Assembly: GCA_963753685.1 (NCBI GenBank)
Contig: CAVWDE010000015.1
Coordinates: 47,309-111,308, forward strand
Origin: DATAOG01 sp963753685
Lineage (GTDB): Bacteria; Pseudomonadota; Alphaproteobacteria; Geminicoccales; Geminicoccaceae
DNA: 64,000 nucleotides
Direction: 5' to 3'
The translations under genes were made by a program, and so were the position numbers. The notes under the pieces are model-generated. The model worked only from the letters and a program-made list of their open reading frames with translations, was not told the DNA's origin and did not search any database. This document shows positions 55,253 to 63,226 of this stretch, in pieces; the stretch's first letter is position 1; each line of letters starts with the position of its first letter.

Positions 55253-56554
55253 TCAAGCGCGTCGGGGGGCGCGAACCGCGCGCGCGAAGGCGCCGACCAG
55301 CTCGATCTGCGCGGACCACAGGAAGGCATCGATCGGCTGCACCGCAACCACACGATAGCCGCCGTCGACCAGGGTGCGGGCATCGCGCGCGAAGGTCGCG
55401 GGGTTGCAGGAGACCATCGCGATCCGCGCCACTCGGGAGGCCGCGAGCGCCCCCGCCTGGGCGCGGGCGCCGGCGCGCGGCGGGTCGAGGATCACGGCGT
55501 CCAGGCGCTCGAGAGCGGGGCCGGTGAGCGGGGCGCGCTCGAGATCGCGGCCCTCGGTGCGCAGCCGGTCGCCGAAGCCCGCCTGACGAGCGGCGGCGCC
55601 GGCCGCGGCCAGCATCGAAGGATCGGCATCGAGCGCCAGCACCTGCCGCCCGAGCGCAGCGAACGGCAGCCCGAAGGTGCCGCAGCCCGCGAACAGGTCG
55701 GCAATCCGCCGGGCGTCGCCGATTGCTTCGGCCACGGCGCTGCGGATCGCGTCCTCGGCGAAGCGGGTCGCCTGCAGGAAGGCGCCGGGCGGCAATTCGA
55801 CGCGCACGCCCGCAAAGTCGACCCAGACCGGTCGGCGGGCGGCGATCGGCTCGGCCGGGCTGCCTGCGGCCGGACGCCAGGCGAGGCGCGCGAGGTCCTG
55901 GTGTTCAGCGAATGCGGCCAGGCTCTCGCGCTCGGCGAGCCCGGGCGCGAGCGCCGTGGTCAGGAGCACATCGAGGCCGCTTTCGCTTGCCGTGATCTCG
56001 ACCTCGCCGCCGCGGCGCGCGATCGCGAGCCGCGCGAGCAGCTGCCGCAGCGCCGGCAGCAGGGCCACGATCTCGGGGCGCGCGACCGGGCACTGGGCAA
56101 CGTCGACCAGGGTGTGCGCCGAGCGCACCCGAAAGCCGAGCTGGACCCCGCTAGGCACCCTGAAAGCGAAGCGGACCCGGCGCCGGCTTGCGGGCGGCGT
56201 GATCCGGGGTGGCGCCACTGGGGTCTCGTGCAGGCCGCGTCTCGCGAGCGTCTGGATCACGGTCTCGCGTTGCCAGGCGGCGTAGTCGGCGGCCGGCAGA
56301 TGCTGCAGCTGGCAGCCGCCGCAGGTGCCGAAATGCCGGCAGGGCGGTGGCGCCCGCATCACCTGGTCGAGGCTCGCGATCGGCGCCGCGACCAGACCGT
56401 CGGCGCGCCTGGCGACGAGGCGCGCCCGCCAGCGCTCGCCGGGCAGTGCCAGCGGCAGGAACACCCTGGCCCCCTCGATCTGGCCGATGCCGTCGCCCCG
56501 CGCCCCGAGTTGCTCGATCGAGAGCTCGACCAGATCGCCGATGTCCGGGGGCAT
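55253..56554 (-). CDS. Class I SAM-dependent RNA 5-methyluridine methyltransferase (RlmC/RlmD/TrmA family)
   Basis: 433 aa. N-terminal TRAM-like OB domain (LVELSIEQLGARGDGIGQIEG), Fe-S cysteines in CRHFGTCGGCQLQH and a fourth Cys in AQCPVARPE, SAM-binding DLFAGCGTFGLPFA, DPPRAG, and the catalytic VSCNPATFARD. It methylates a uridine of 23S rRNA or tRNA; which one cannot be told. Chromosomal gene flanking the tRNA. Confidence 0.93.
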   Translation of the reverse strand: MPPDIGDLVELSIEQLGARGDGIGQIEGARVFLPLALPGERWRARLVARRADGLVAAPIASLDQVMRAPPPCRHFGTCGGCQLQHLPAADYAAWQRETVIQTLARRGLHETPVAPPRITPPASRRRVRFAFRVPSGVQLGFRVRSAHTLVDVAQCPVARPEIVALLPALRQLLARLAIARRGGEVEITASESGLDVLLTTALAPGLAERESLAAFAEHQDLARLAWRPAAGSPAEPIAARRPVWVDFAGVRVELPPGAFLQATRFAEDAIRSAVAEAIGDARRIADLFAGCGTFGLPFAALGRQVLALDADPSMLAAAGAAARQAGFGDRLRTEGRDLERAPLTGPALERLDAVILDPPRAGARAQAGALAASRVARIAMVSCNPATFARDARTLVDGGYRVVAVQPIDAFLWSAQIELVGAFARAVRAPRRA

Positions 56555-56571
56555 CGCGGGTCCGACTGCTG

Positions 56572-56886
56572 TTAGTCTTCGGGTTGCAGCCAGAGCAGGC
56601 TCGTACGCTCGCCGGTGCGCGGATCGACCACGGCAAGGAACTGCTGGCCGGTGCCCGCGGTGCCGAGCAGCAGCCAGCGGCTGCCATCGGCCACGATCTG
56701 CTGCACGTGCGCGCCCTTGGGCAGGCTGAGCGTGCGGGGCAGTTCCCGGGCCGCCTGCTCGCCGCCCACCTGCTCGCCACCATGCCCGCGCAGCAGGATC
56801 AGCACCAGCAGCAGGGCGGTGCCGGCGATCAGCGCGACCCCGCCGGCGATCACAAAGGCCTTGAGCAGGTTCGGGATGGTGTCCAC
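56572..56886 (-). CDS. DUF6476-like single-TM membrane protein
   Basis: 104 aa, GTG start at 56886. One TM helix (LLKAFVIAGGVALIAGTALLLVLILL), a short linker, then a C-terminal soluble part (LSLPKGAHVQQIVADGSRWLLLGTAGTGQQFLAVVDPRTGERTSLLWL). Size, layout and position divergent from an RluA-type gene match the DUF6476 family of alphaproteobacteria. Function unknown. Divergent start only 12 bases from the RluA-type gene. Confidence 0.75.
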   Translation of the reverse strand: MDTIPNLLKAFVIAGGVALIAGTALLLVLILLRGHGGEQVGGEQAARELPRTLSLPKGAHVQQIVADGSRWLLLGTAGTGQQFLAVVDPRTGERTSLLWLQPED

Positions 56887-56898
56887 CTTTAGCCGCTG

Positions 56899-57900
56899 AT
56901 GACCCGCCGGACCCTGACGCTCACCGCCGCCGCCGCAGACGCTGGCCAGCGCCTGGACAAGTTCCTGGCCGGCCGGCTGCCGGAGCTCTCGCGCGCGCGG
57001 CTCCAGGCGCTGCTCGAGGCCGGCGAGGTGGCCCGCGACGGGGCCGTGATAACCGAGGCCTCGAGCCGGGTCAAACCGGGCCAGGCATTCGCAGTCGGCC
57101 TGCCCGCGCCGATCCCGGCCAAACCAGCGCCCGAAGCGATTCCGCTCGAGGTCCTCTACGAGGATGCCCATCTTTTGGTGCTCGACAAGCCGGCCGGGCT
57201 GGTGGTCCACCCGGCGCCGGGCCATGCCCGCGGCACCCTGGTCAATGCGCTTTTGGCCCACTGCGCGGGCGGCCTCTCGGGCATCGGCGGGGTATTGCGC
57301 CCGGGCATCGTCCATCGCCTGGACAAGGACGCGAGCGGCCTGATGGTGGTCGCCAAGGACGACCGGGCTCACGTCAGGCTGGCGGCGCAGTTCAGCGTCC
57401 ACCGGATCGAGCGCGGCTACACGGCGATCGTCTGGGGGCGGCCGCCGCAGACGGCGGGCGCGATCGACCGGCCGATCGGCCGCCACCCCAAGGACCGCAA
57501 GCGCATGGCGGTGGTCGAGGGCGGCAAGCGGGCGCTGACCCACTACCAGACCGACGCCGCGGCGGGCGGCCTCGCGACCCGCCTGAAGCTCGTGCTCGGG
57601 ACCGGACGGACCCATCAGATCCGGGTCCACCTCGGCACGCTCGGCCTCGGCATCGTCGGCGATCCGATCTACCGGCCGCGACGCCGGATCAGGCCGAGCC
57701 CGGCGCTCGCCGAGCATCTGGCGGGTTTCTGCCGGCTCGCGCTGCACGCCGAACGCCTCGGCTTCGAGCATCCGATCACTGGCGCGAAGGTGCATCTGGA
57801 GCGACCCGCGCCGCCCTGCTTCGACCGGCTGTTCGAATCTTTGCAGCTGGAACTCGCAAATTTACCGAACGTTAACCATAGATCCGGTAAGCTCGGCTGA
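56899..57900 (+). CDS. RluA/RluD-family pseudouridine synthase
   Basis: 333 aa. N-terminal S4 RNA-binding domain (GQRLDKFLAGRLPELSRARLQALLEAGEV), catalytic motif GIVHRLDKDASGLMVVAK with the essential Asp, LVLGTGRTHQIRVHL and a C-terminal HPITG block. It isomerises uridines in 23S rRNA; RluD (helix 69) is the most likely role. Ends 139 bp before rpoH on the same strand. Confidence 0.93.
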   Translation: MTRRTLTLTAAAADAGQRLDKFLAGRLPELSRARLQALLEAGEVARDGAVITEASSRVKPGQAFAVGLPAPIPAKPAPEAIPLEVLYEDAHLLVLDKPAGLVVHPAPGHARGTLVNALLAHCAGGLSGIGGVLRPGIVHRLDKDASGLMVVAKDDRAHVRLAAQFSVHRIERGYTAIVWGRPPQTAGAIDRPIGRHPKDRKRMAVVEGGKRALTHYQTDAAAGGLATRLKLVLGTGRTHQIRVHLGTLGLGIVGDPIYRPRRRIRPSPALAEHLAGFCRLALHAERLGFEHPITGAKVHLERPAPPCFDRLFESLQLELANLPNVNHRSGKLG

Positions 57901-57914
57901 TCACAGCCGCTCCG

Positions 57915-57985
57915 CCATCGCATTGGATTCGGCCTGCACCGGATTTTGCGATCGCACTGGATTTCGCCATCGCGCTGGATTTCCG
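57915..57985. repeat. Imperfect 17-19-bp repeats upstream of rpoH
   Basis: Three units of the form CCATCGC(A/G)(C/T)TGGATT(T)CG at 57915-57931, 57949-57966 and 57967-57985, in the leader between the pseudouridine synthase gene and rpoH. They may be regulator sites or RNA elements controlling sigma-32; heat-shock control of rpoH usually sits here. Confidence 0.5.
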
Positions 57986-58039
57986 CTGGGCCCATCACCT
58001 ATGATGAGGCGACCCTGAGCCTCCGGAGAGAGACCAACT

Positions 58040-58966
58040 TTGGCCAACTTTCTGACGGTCCCGGTGGCGGGCTCGAGTCTCGCGCGCTACCTCGAGGAGA
58101 TCCGCCGGTTCCCGATGCTGGAGCCGGACCAGGAGTTCATGCTCGCCAAGCAATGGCAGGAGCATGGCGACGTCGAGGCGGCGCACAAGCTGGTGACCAG
58201 CCATCTCCGCCTGGTCGCCAAGATCGCGATGGGCTACCGCGGCTATGGCCTGCCGCTCAACGAGATCATCTCCGAGGGCAACGTCGGCCTGATGCAGGCG
58301 GTCAAGCGGTTCGATCCGGACCGCGGCTTTCGGCTGGCGACCTACGCCATGTGGTGGATCCGGGCGGCGATCCAGGAATACATCCTGCACAGCTGGTCGC
58401 TGGTCAAGATGGGCACCACGGCGGCGCAGAAGAAGCTCTTTTTCAACTTGCGCAAGCTCAAGGGCCAGATGCAGGCCATCGACGAGGGCGATCTGCACCC
58501 CGAGACGGTCAAGGCGATCGCCGAGCGGCTGGACGTGACCGAGACCGAGGTGGTCGAGATGAACCGCCGGCTCGCGGGCGCCGACCACTCGCTGAACGTG
58601 CCGCTCCGGGTCGACAGCGAGATGGAGTGGCAGGACTGGCTGGTCGACGAGACCGCCAGCCAGGAGACCCGGGTGGTCGAGGCCGACGAGTACGATCACC
58701 GGCGCTCGCTGCTGCACCGGGCGATGGCGGTCTTGAACGAGCGCGAGCGCCACATCCTGACCGAACGGCGCCTCAAGGACGAGCCGACAACGCTCGAGGA
58801 GTTGAGCGCCAGCTACGGCATTTCGCGCGAGCGCGTCCGCCAGATCGAGGTGCGCGCGTTCGAGAAGCTGCAGCGGGCGATCCGTTCCCTCGAGGCCGAG
58901 CAGGCCGCCAATCTCGCGGCACTGCCGCCGGCGGTCCGGGAAGAAGCGCACCGCCCACGGATGTGA
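58040..58966 (+). CDS. rpoH: RNA polymerase heat-shock sigma factor sigma-32
   Basis: 308 aa. Sigma region 1.2 LARYLEEIRRFPMLEPDQE, region 2 (LVTSHLRLVAKIAMGYRGYGLP and RFDPDRGFRLATYAMWWIRAAIQEYI), the RpoH box QKKLFFNLRKLKGQM, and region 4 with the helix-turn-helix LEELSASYGISRERVRQIEVRAFEKLQ. Directs transcription of heat-shock genes. TTG start at 58040; GGAG lies 12 bases upstream. Confidence 0.96.
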   Translation: MANFLTVPVAGSSLARYLEEIRRFPMLEPDQEFMLAKQWQEHGDVEAAHKLVTSHLRLVAKIAMGYRGYGLPLNEIISEGNVGLMQAVKRFDPDRGFRLATYAMWWIRAAIQEYILHSWSLVKMGTTAAQKKLFFNLRKLKGQMQAIDEGDLHPETVKAIAERLDVTETEVVEMNRRLAGADHSLNVPLRVDSEMEWQDWLVDETASQETRVVEADEYDHRRSLLHRAMAVLNERERHILTERRLKDEPTTLEELSASYGISRERVRQIEVRAFEKLQRAIRSLEAEQAANLAALPPAVREEAHRPRM

Positions 58967-59239
58967 GCCGCCGGCGGCAAGGTTGCATCGGCGCGCCCGA
59001 GGTTCAAGCGAATCTGAAAAGGCGACCGGTTGCCGGCATCCGATATGGCCCGGATCCGGCCCCTGCTCCTCGACCCGCTCCCTTGGTTGCGGCGGTTTTA
59101 GCTGGGCAACGGGGATCTGGCCCAGGGGCTGGCATCTTTTCAGCCGGCCCGGACTGGGCGCGTCAAATCGATTGGCCAGCCTGACGTTGCCGAGCCGGGC
59201 CGCTGATCGGCGACCGGCTCAGGTGAAGCGGCTTGGCGG

Positions 59240-60256
59240 TCAAGGCGTAGAGCGGGGTTTCCAGACCCGCTTGGCGAGCGCCAGCATGTTCTGGCCCAGA
59301 ATGTTCCGGACATCGGCCTCGGCGTAGCCCAGGCGGAGCAGGCCAAGGGTGATCTCCGGGAACTGCTCGGGGACGGCGATCCTGATCCGCGACCCGTCCT
59401 TGCCGTAGCCGTGCGCAGGCGGCCACCAATAGCCGCGGTCGAGGCCGGGCGGGTCCTCGTCGAGGCCCTGGTCATAGGCATAGTCGAGCCCGAGCCCGAC
59501 GTGGTCGGCGCCGACCCGCTGCACCAGGTAGTCGATGTGGCCCAGGATCGCCGCCGTGCCGGCCTCGGGGTCGCCCAGAAACCGGCCGACGCCGTTGACG
59601 CAGACCATGCCGCCGGTCGCGACGCAGGCGTCGATCTGATCGTCCCGGATGTTGCGGCCGTTGTCCGCGAGGGCTCGCGGGTTGGCGTGGCTGTAGATCA
59701 CCGGCGCCTTCGAGACCGCCATGATGTCGAGACTGGTGCGATAGCCGGTATGCGAGCAGTCCATGAGCATGCCGGCGGCGTTGATCGCGCTGACCACGCG
59801 CCGGCCGAGATCGGTGAGCGGGACGTCCTCGTCGTAGCAGCCGCCGCCGATGCCGTTGTTGCGGTTGTAGGCGAGATGGATCTGGCGGACGCCGAGGTCG
59901 TAGAACAGCTGCACCATCTCCGGCCGCTCGCCGAGCGGCACGCCGCCCTCGAGATCGAACGCCACCGCGAGCTTTTTCGCCACTTTGGCGCGCCGCACGT
60001 CGCTCACGTCCTCGACCTGAACGAACGCGTCCGACCTGGCCCGCAGCTGGGCGCGAAAGCTCGCGAGCACCGCCATGATCTGGGACAGCGGGTTCATGTC
60101 CATGCCGATGTTGATCGACACGAAATCGACCCCGTTCGCGCGGTGCCGTTCGAGCGCCCTGATGTCGGCGTCCGGATGCAGCGGCAGGCAGGCGTGGGCG
60201 TCCCAGACCAGGGCGTCGTCGTGCAGCGCCGCCGCCAGGCGCTTCAGGTCGTCCAT
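59240..60256 (-). CDS. Membrane dipeptidase family (M19) protein
   Basis: 338 aa TIM-barrel. Metal-site motifs: DAHACLPL at the N-terminus (the usual HxD reads HAC), FDLEGGVPLG, MDCSHTGYRT, IYSHANPRALAD and GLGLDYAYD. The Asp of HxD is replaced by Cys, as in one M19 subfamily, so the zinc site is modified. Substrates may be dipeptides or other amides. ATG at 60256. The 273-bp gap to rpoH holds nothing I can name. Confidence 0.87.
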   Translation of the reverse strand: MDDLKRLAAALHDDALVWDAHACLPLHPDADIRALERHRANGVDFVSINIGMDMNPLSQIMAVLASFRAQLRARSDAFVQVEDVSDVRRAKVAKKLAVAFDLEGGVPLGERPEMVQLFYDLGVRQIHLAYNRNNGIGGGCYDEDVPLTDLGRRVVSAINAAGMLMDCSHTGYRTSLDIMAVSKAPVIYSHANPRALADNGRNIRDDQIDACVATGGMVCVNGVGRFLGDPEAGTAAILGHIDYLVQRVGADHVGLGLDYAYDQGLDEDPPGLDRGYWWPPAHGYGKDGSRIRIAVPEQFPEITLGLLRLGYAEADVRNILGQNMLALAKRVWKPRSTP

Positions 60257-60590
60257 CGGCTGATCCTCGCTCGGCCGCGCCGGTCCCGCTGGTCAGGATG
60301 CGGACGCAAGCCTGCCCGATCCTTAACCGGTGCGGCCGGCGCCGCCAAGATCGAGCGCCGGATGGTCGCGCTCAACGCCGATGCGCAGCTGGTCGTGGAG
60401 GTGCCCGGCGGCGAACCGGCCGCAGCCTTCGCGATCCGAGGTCAGCGCCGCGTGCCCCTGGTCGACCGGCGGGCTAAACAGCGCGCTCGCTTTGGAGAAT
60501 GACACCCGCTAAACCTGAGGTGTCGAGCCGGCGCTCGGCGCCCCGGGTGTCAATGACCCCCGCGTCACACAAAGTCGGGAGTGATCCACA
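60257..60590. other. Intergenic stretch without a supported gene
   Basis: 334 bp between the M19 gene and the small lipoprotein gene. A 46-codon ORF (60362-60502) shows no family and no ribosome binding site; I see no RNA gene or clear promoter. Confidence 0.6.
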
Positions 60591-60800
60591 ATGAGACATG
60601 GGCTTCTTTTGCTGGCGTCCACGGCCCTCCTTCTGGCCGGCTGCGCCCAGCACAGCAAGGCCTGGGACGATGCCTTCGCGGATTGCCAGAATCAGGCGAT
60701 CGAGCAGTGGGAGACCGCCGGTCTGCCCGACGCTCAGCACGCCGACTGGCAGGATCGCTTCATCAATAGCTGCATGCAGAAGAAGGGGGTGAATCCGTGA
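60591..60800 (+). CDS. Small lipoprotein of unknown function
   Basis: 69 aa. Lipoprotein signal MRHGLLLLASTALLLAGC with lipobox LAGC, then a Cys-containing, acidic mature part (KAWDDAFADCQNQAIEQWE..WQDRFINSCMQKKG) with two further Cys that may form a disulphide. GGGAG precedes the ATG. Envelope-located; no family recognised. Confidence 0.7.
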   Translation: MRHGLLLLASTALLLAGCAQHSKAWDDAFADCQNQAIEQWETAGLPDAQHADWQDRFINSCMQKKGVNP

Positions 60801-61119
60801 GCGTTCCCGGTGTCGACGCCGCCCGCCGATCGGCAGCTGCCGGCCCGGCGCGCCATTTCTCGCAATGGCGGCAGGCCCTGGCCTTGTGATGACAACCGTG
60901 GTGGCGAGAACGTTGGGGGCGACGATCGGGTCGAGATCACCCGGACCGTCCCAAGCGTGCGAGCCCGCCACGTCGCGGCGTCGCGTGCCTGCCAGGCCTT
61001 GGCTGTCGCCCTTTCCGATGGACCGCTCGGGGCGCTAAGAAGGGCTGGACTGCGGGTCGCGGCCGGCCGTGTCGGATGAGCCGGGCGACGGCGTGCTGCG
61101 CGAGGGCAGGGAGGCGGTC
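60801..61119. other. Intergenic stretch without a supported gene
   Basis: 319 bp between the lipoprotein and the FAD oxidoreductase genes; no convincing ORF, repeat or RNA gene seen beyond the GGGCAGGGAGG ribosome binding site at its end. Confidence 0.6.
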
Positions 61120-62421
61120 ATGAGCGAGAGCTACGACGCGATCATCATCGGCGCCGGGATCATCGGCGCCTGCACCGCCTACGAGCTCGCCAGGCGCGGC
61201 TGGCGCACGCTCAACCTCGACAAGCTGCCGGCCGCGGGCTACGGCTCGACCGGCGCGTCCTGCGCGATCATCCGCACCCACTACTCGACTCTCGACGGCG
61301 CGGCGCTGGCCTATGAGGGCTACTTCTACTGGGACGAGTGGCCGGGCTATCTTGGCGTCGCGGATGAGCGTGGGCTCGCGAAGTTCGTGCAGTGCGGTTG
61401 CCTGGTCATGAAGACCGAGGCGAACGGGCATCTGCGCAGGGTCTGCCGCAATATGGACGCGCTCGGCATCCCCTGGCAGGACTGGGGGCCGGATCGGATC
61501 AGGGAGCGCCTGCCGTTCTACGAGCTCGGCCGCTTCGGCCCGCCCAAGCGGCCGGACGATCCGGCGTTCGGCGAGGCGGAGGGCGAGCTCGGCGGCGGGG
61601 TGTTCTTCCCGCTCGCGGGCTACGTCAACGATCCGCAGCTGGCCAGCCACAACGCCCAGCGCGCCGCCGAGGCCAAGGGTGCGACCTTCCGCTTCAACAG
61701 CGAAGTGACGGCGATCCGCCAGGCCGGCGGCCGCGTCCAGGGCGTGACGCTTACTTCCGGCGAGACGATCGACGCCCCGGTGGTGGTCAACGTCGCCGGG
61801 CCGCATTCGGCCAAGATCAATCGCATGGCAGGCGTCGAGGAGGGCATGCGGATCACCACCCGGGCGCTCAAGCAGGAGGTCGCGCACGTGCCGTTCCCGA
61901 AGGGCTTCGACTTCGAGCGGGCGGGCCTCGTTACCTCCGATAGCGACGTCGGCTGCTACTGCCGGCCGGAGATCGGCAATCACATCCTGATCGGCAGCGA
62001 GGACCCGCCCTGCGATCCGCGCGAATGGGTCGACCCGGACGACTACGACCGCAATTTCAGCGAGCAGTGGCAGGTCCAGGTACAAAGGGTCGCCCAGCGG
62101 ATTCCGAGCCTGCCGGTCTCGAGCCCGCTCAAGGGCGTGGTCGACCTCTACGACGTCACCGAGGACTGGATCCCGATCTATGACAAGTCCGACCTCGCGG
62201 GCTTCTACATGGCGGTCGGCACCAGCGGCAACCAGTTCAAGAACGCGCCGGTCGCGGGCGCCATGATGGCCGAGCTGATCGCCGGCTGCGAGCAGGGCCG
62301 CGACCACGACCGCGAGCCGCTCCAGTTCCATCTCGCCCACATCGAGCGGACGATCGACGTCGGCTTCTACTCGCGCCGGCGCGAGATCAACCCCGAGAGC
62401 AGTTTTTCCGTGCTCGGCTAG
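61120..62421 (+). CDS. FAD-dependent oxidoreductase, DAO family (sarcosine/dimethylglycine oxidase-like)
   Basis: 433 aa. N-terminal FAD motif YDAIIIGAGIIGACTAYELARRG, LDKLPAAGYGSTGASCAIIRTHYSTLDG with the SSG-type segment, VVNVAGPHSAKINRMAG, and the C-terminal DWIPIYDKSDLAGFYMAVGTSGNQFKNAPVAGAMMAELI. Oxidises an N-methyl or primary amine of an amino acid; the exact substrate is not visible. ATG at 61120 chosen on its ribosome binding site; an upstream in-frame start at 61069 exists. Confidence 0.92.
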   Translation: MSESYDAIIIGAGIIGACTAYELARRGWRTLNLDKLPAAGYGSTGASCAIIRTHYSTLDGAALAYEGYFYWDEWPGYLGVADERGLAKFVQCGCLVMKTEANGHLRRVCRNMDALGIPWQDWGPDRIRERLPFYELGRFGPPKRPDDPAFGEAEGELGGGVFFPLAGYVNDPQLASHNAQRAAEAKGATFRFNSEVTAIRQAGGRVQGVTLTSGETIDAPVVVNVAGPHSAKINRMAGVEEGMRITTRALKQEVAHVPFPKGFDFERAGLVTSDSDVGCYCRPEIGNHILIGSEDPPCDPREWVDPDDYDRNFSEQWQVQVQRVAQRIPSLPVSSPLKGVVDLYDVTEDWIPIYDKSDLAGFYMAVGTSGNQFKNAPVAGAMMAELIAGCEQGRDHDREPLQFHLAHIERTIDVGFYSRRREINPESSFSVLG

Positions 62422-62484
62422 ATCGGCAGGATTCCTGCGCAAATGCCTGAAATAGGGCGCATCGTCACCGTGGCCCGGAACCGG

Positions 62485-62749
62485 CTCTAACCACTCTTCT
62501 GCCTCGCGGGCCACAAGTGTCGGGGCCTCTTTCCGGGGGCGGAGATCGACCGCTTTAGCCTTTGGTAAACCCATCGATCGTTATCCTGTTCGGCTGGTCC
62601 ATGCGACCCTGGGAGTCCGGCCGGCCCAGATCTTAGAGCGACGCGGAGTCCCAGGGTCGCATGGACCAGCCGAAGCAAGGGTTACGGGCCAAGTGTTAAT
62701 GTTCGGTTAAGTCGTCGACGACGCCCTGATCCTGGATCTTCGCTGCGCG
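62485..62749. repeat. 265-bp tandem repeat, copy 1, with long inverted repeat
   Basis: First of two head-to-tail copies. Contains a perfect inverted repeat with 26-bp arms at 62589-62614 and 62649-62674 around a 34-nt loop, and a 12-bp palindrome GTCGTCGACGAC at 62711-62722. The first 100 bases are more diverged from copy 2 than the rest. No gene supported; a short ORF reading leftward is discussed under findings. Confidence 0.85.
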
Positions 62750-63012
62750 CTCCAACCACGTTGCTGCCTCTGGGGCGCAAAGTATCGAGAGGCTTCCTGG
62801 AGGCTGAAATCGGCCGCCTCAACCTTTCGTAAACCCATCGATCGCTATCCTGTTCGCTGGTCCATGCGATCCTGGGAGTCCGGCCGGCCCAGATCTTAGA
62901 GCGACGCGGAGTCCCAGGGTCGCATGGACCAGCCGAAGGAAGGGTACGGGCCAAGTGTTAATGTTCGGTTAAGTCGTCGACGACGCCCTGATCCTGGGAT
63001 CTTCGCTGCGTG
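62750..63012. repeat. 265-bp tandem repeat, copy 2, with long inverted repeat
   Basis: Second copy. The left arm (62853-62877) has one deletion and one substitution relative to copy 1; the right arm (62912-62937) is identical, as are the following 70 bases with the palindrome GTCGTCGACGAC at 62973-62984. The space from here to 63226 shows nothing recognisable. Confidence 0.85.
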
Positions 63013-63226
63013 CCGAAGATCGTCCCCCGATGGGGCACCGATCGAGGGCGGCTCCGTCCGGGACTTGCGCCCAATCGATCAAGGGTGCGGCCTGTGGCGA
63101 TCTTGGTGGCCGCGCAGCCGGGCCCGGCCGGACAACAACCCGGGCAGGGATCTGGAATTGCCCGACCCTGGCCACCGCTGGTCAGCGCAGGATCGGCGGT
63201 CACCGCGGCCAGCGGCGCGCCAGCGG

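Noticed and set aside
60937..62574. Long minus-strand ORF opposite the FAD oxidoreductase
   Set aside because: Shadow frame of a clear DAO-family gene with typical high-GC antisense composition.
62682..62954. 90-codon ORF through the tandem repeat
   Set aside because: It crosses the repeat unit boundary and the hairpin; not supported as a current gene, though part of the frame is mentioned as a finding.
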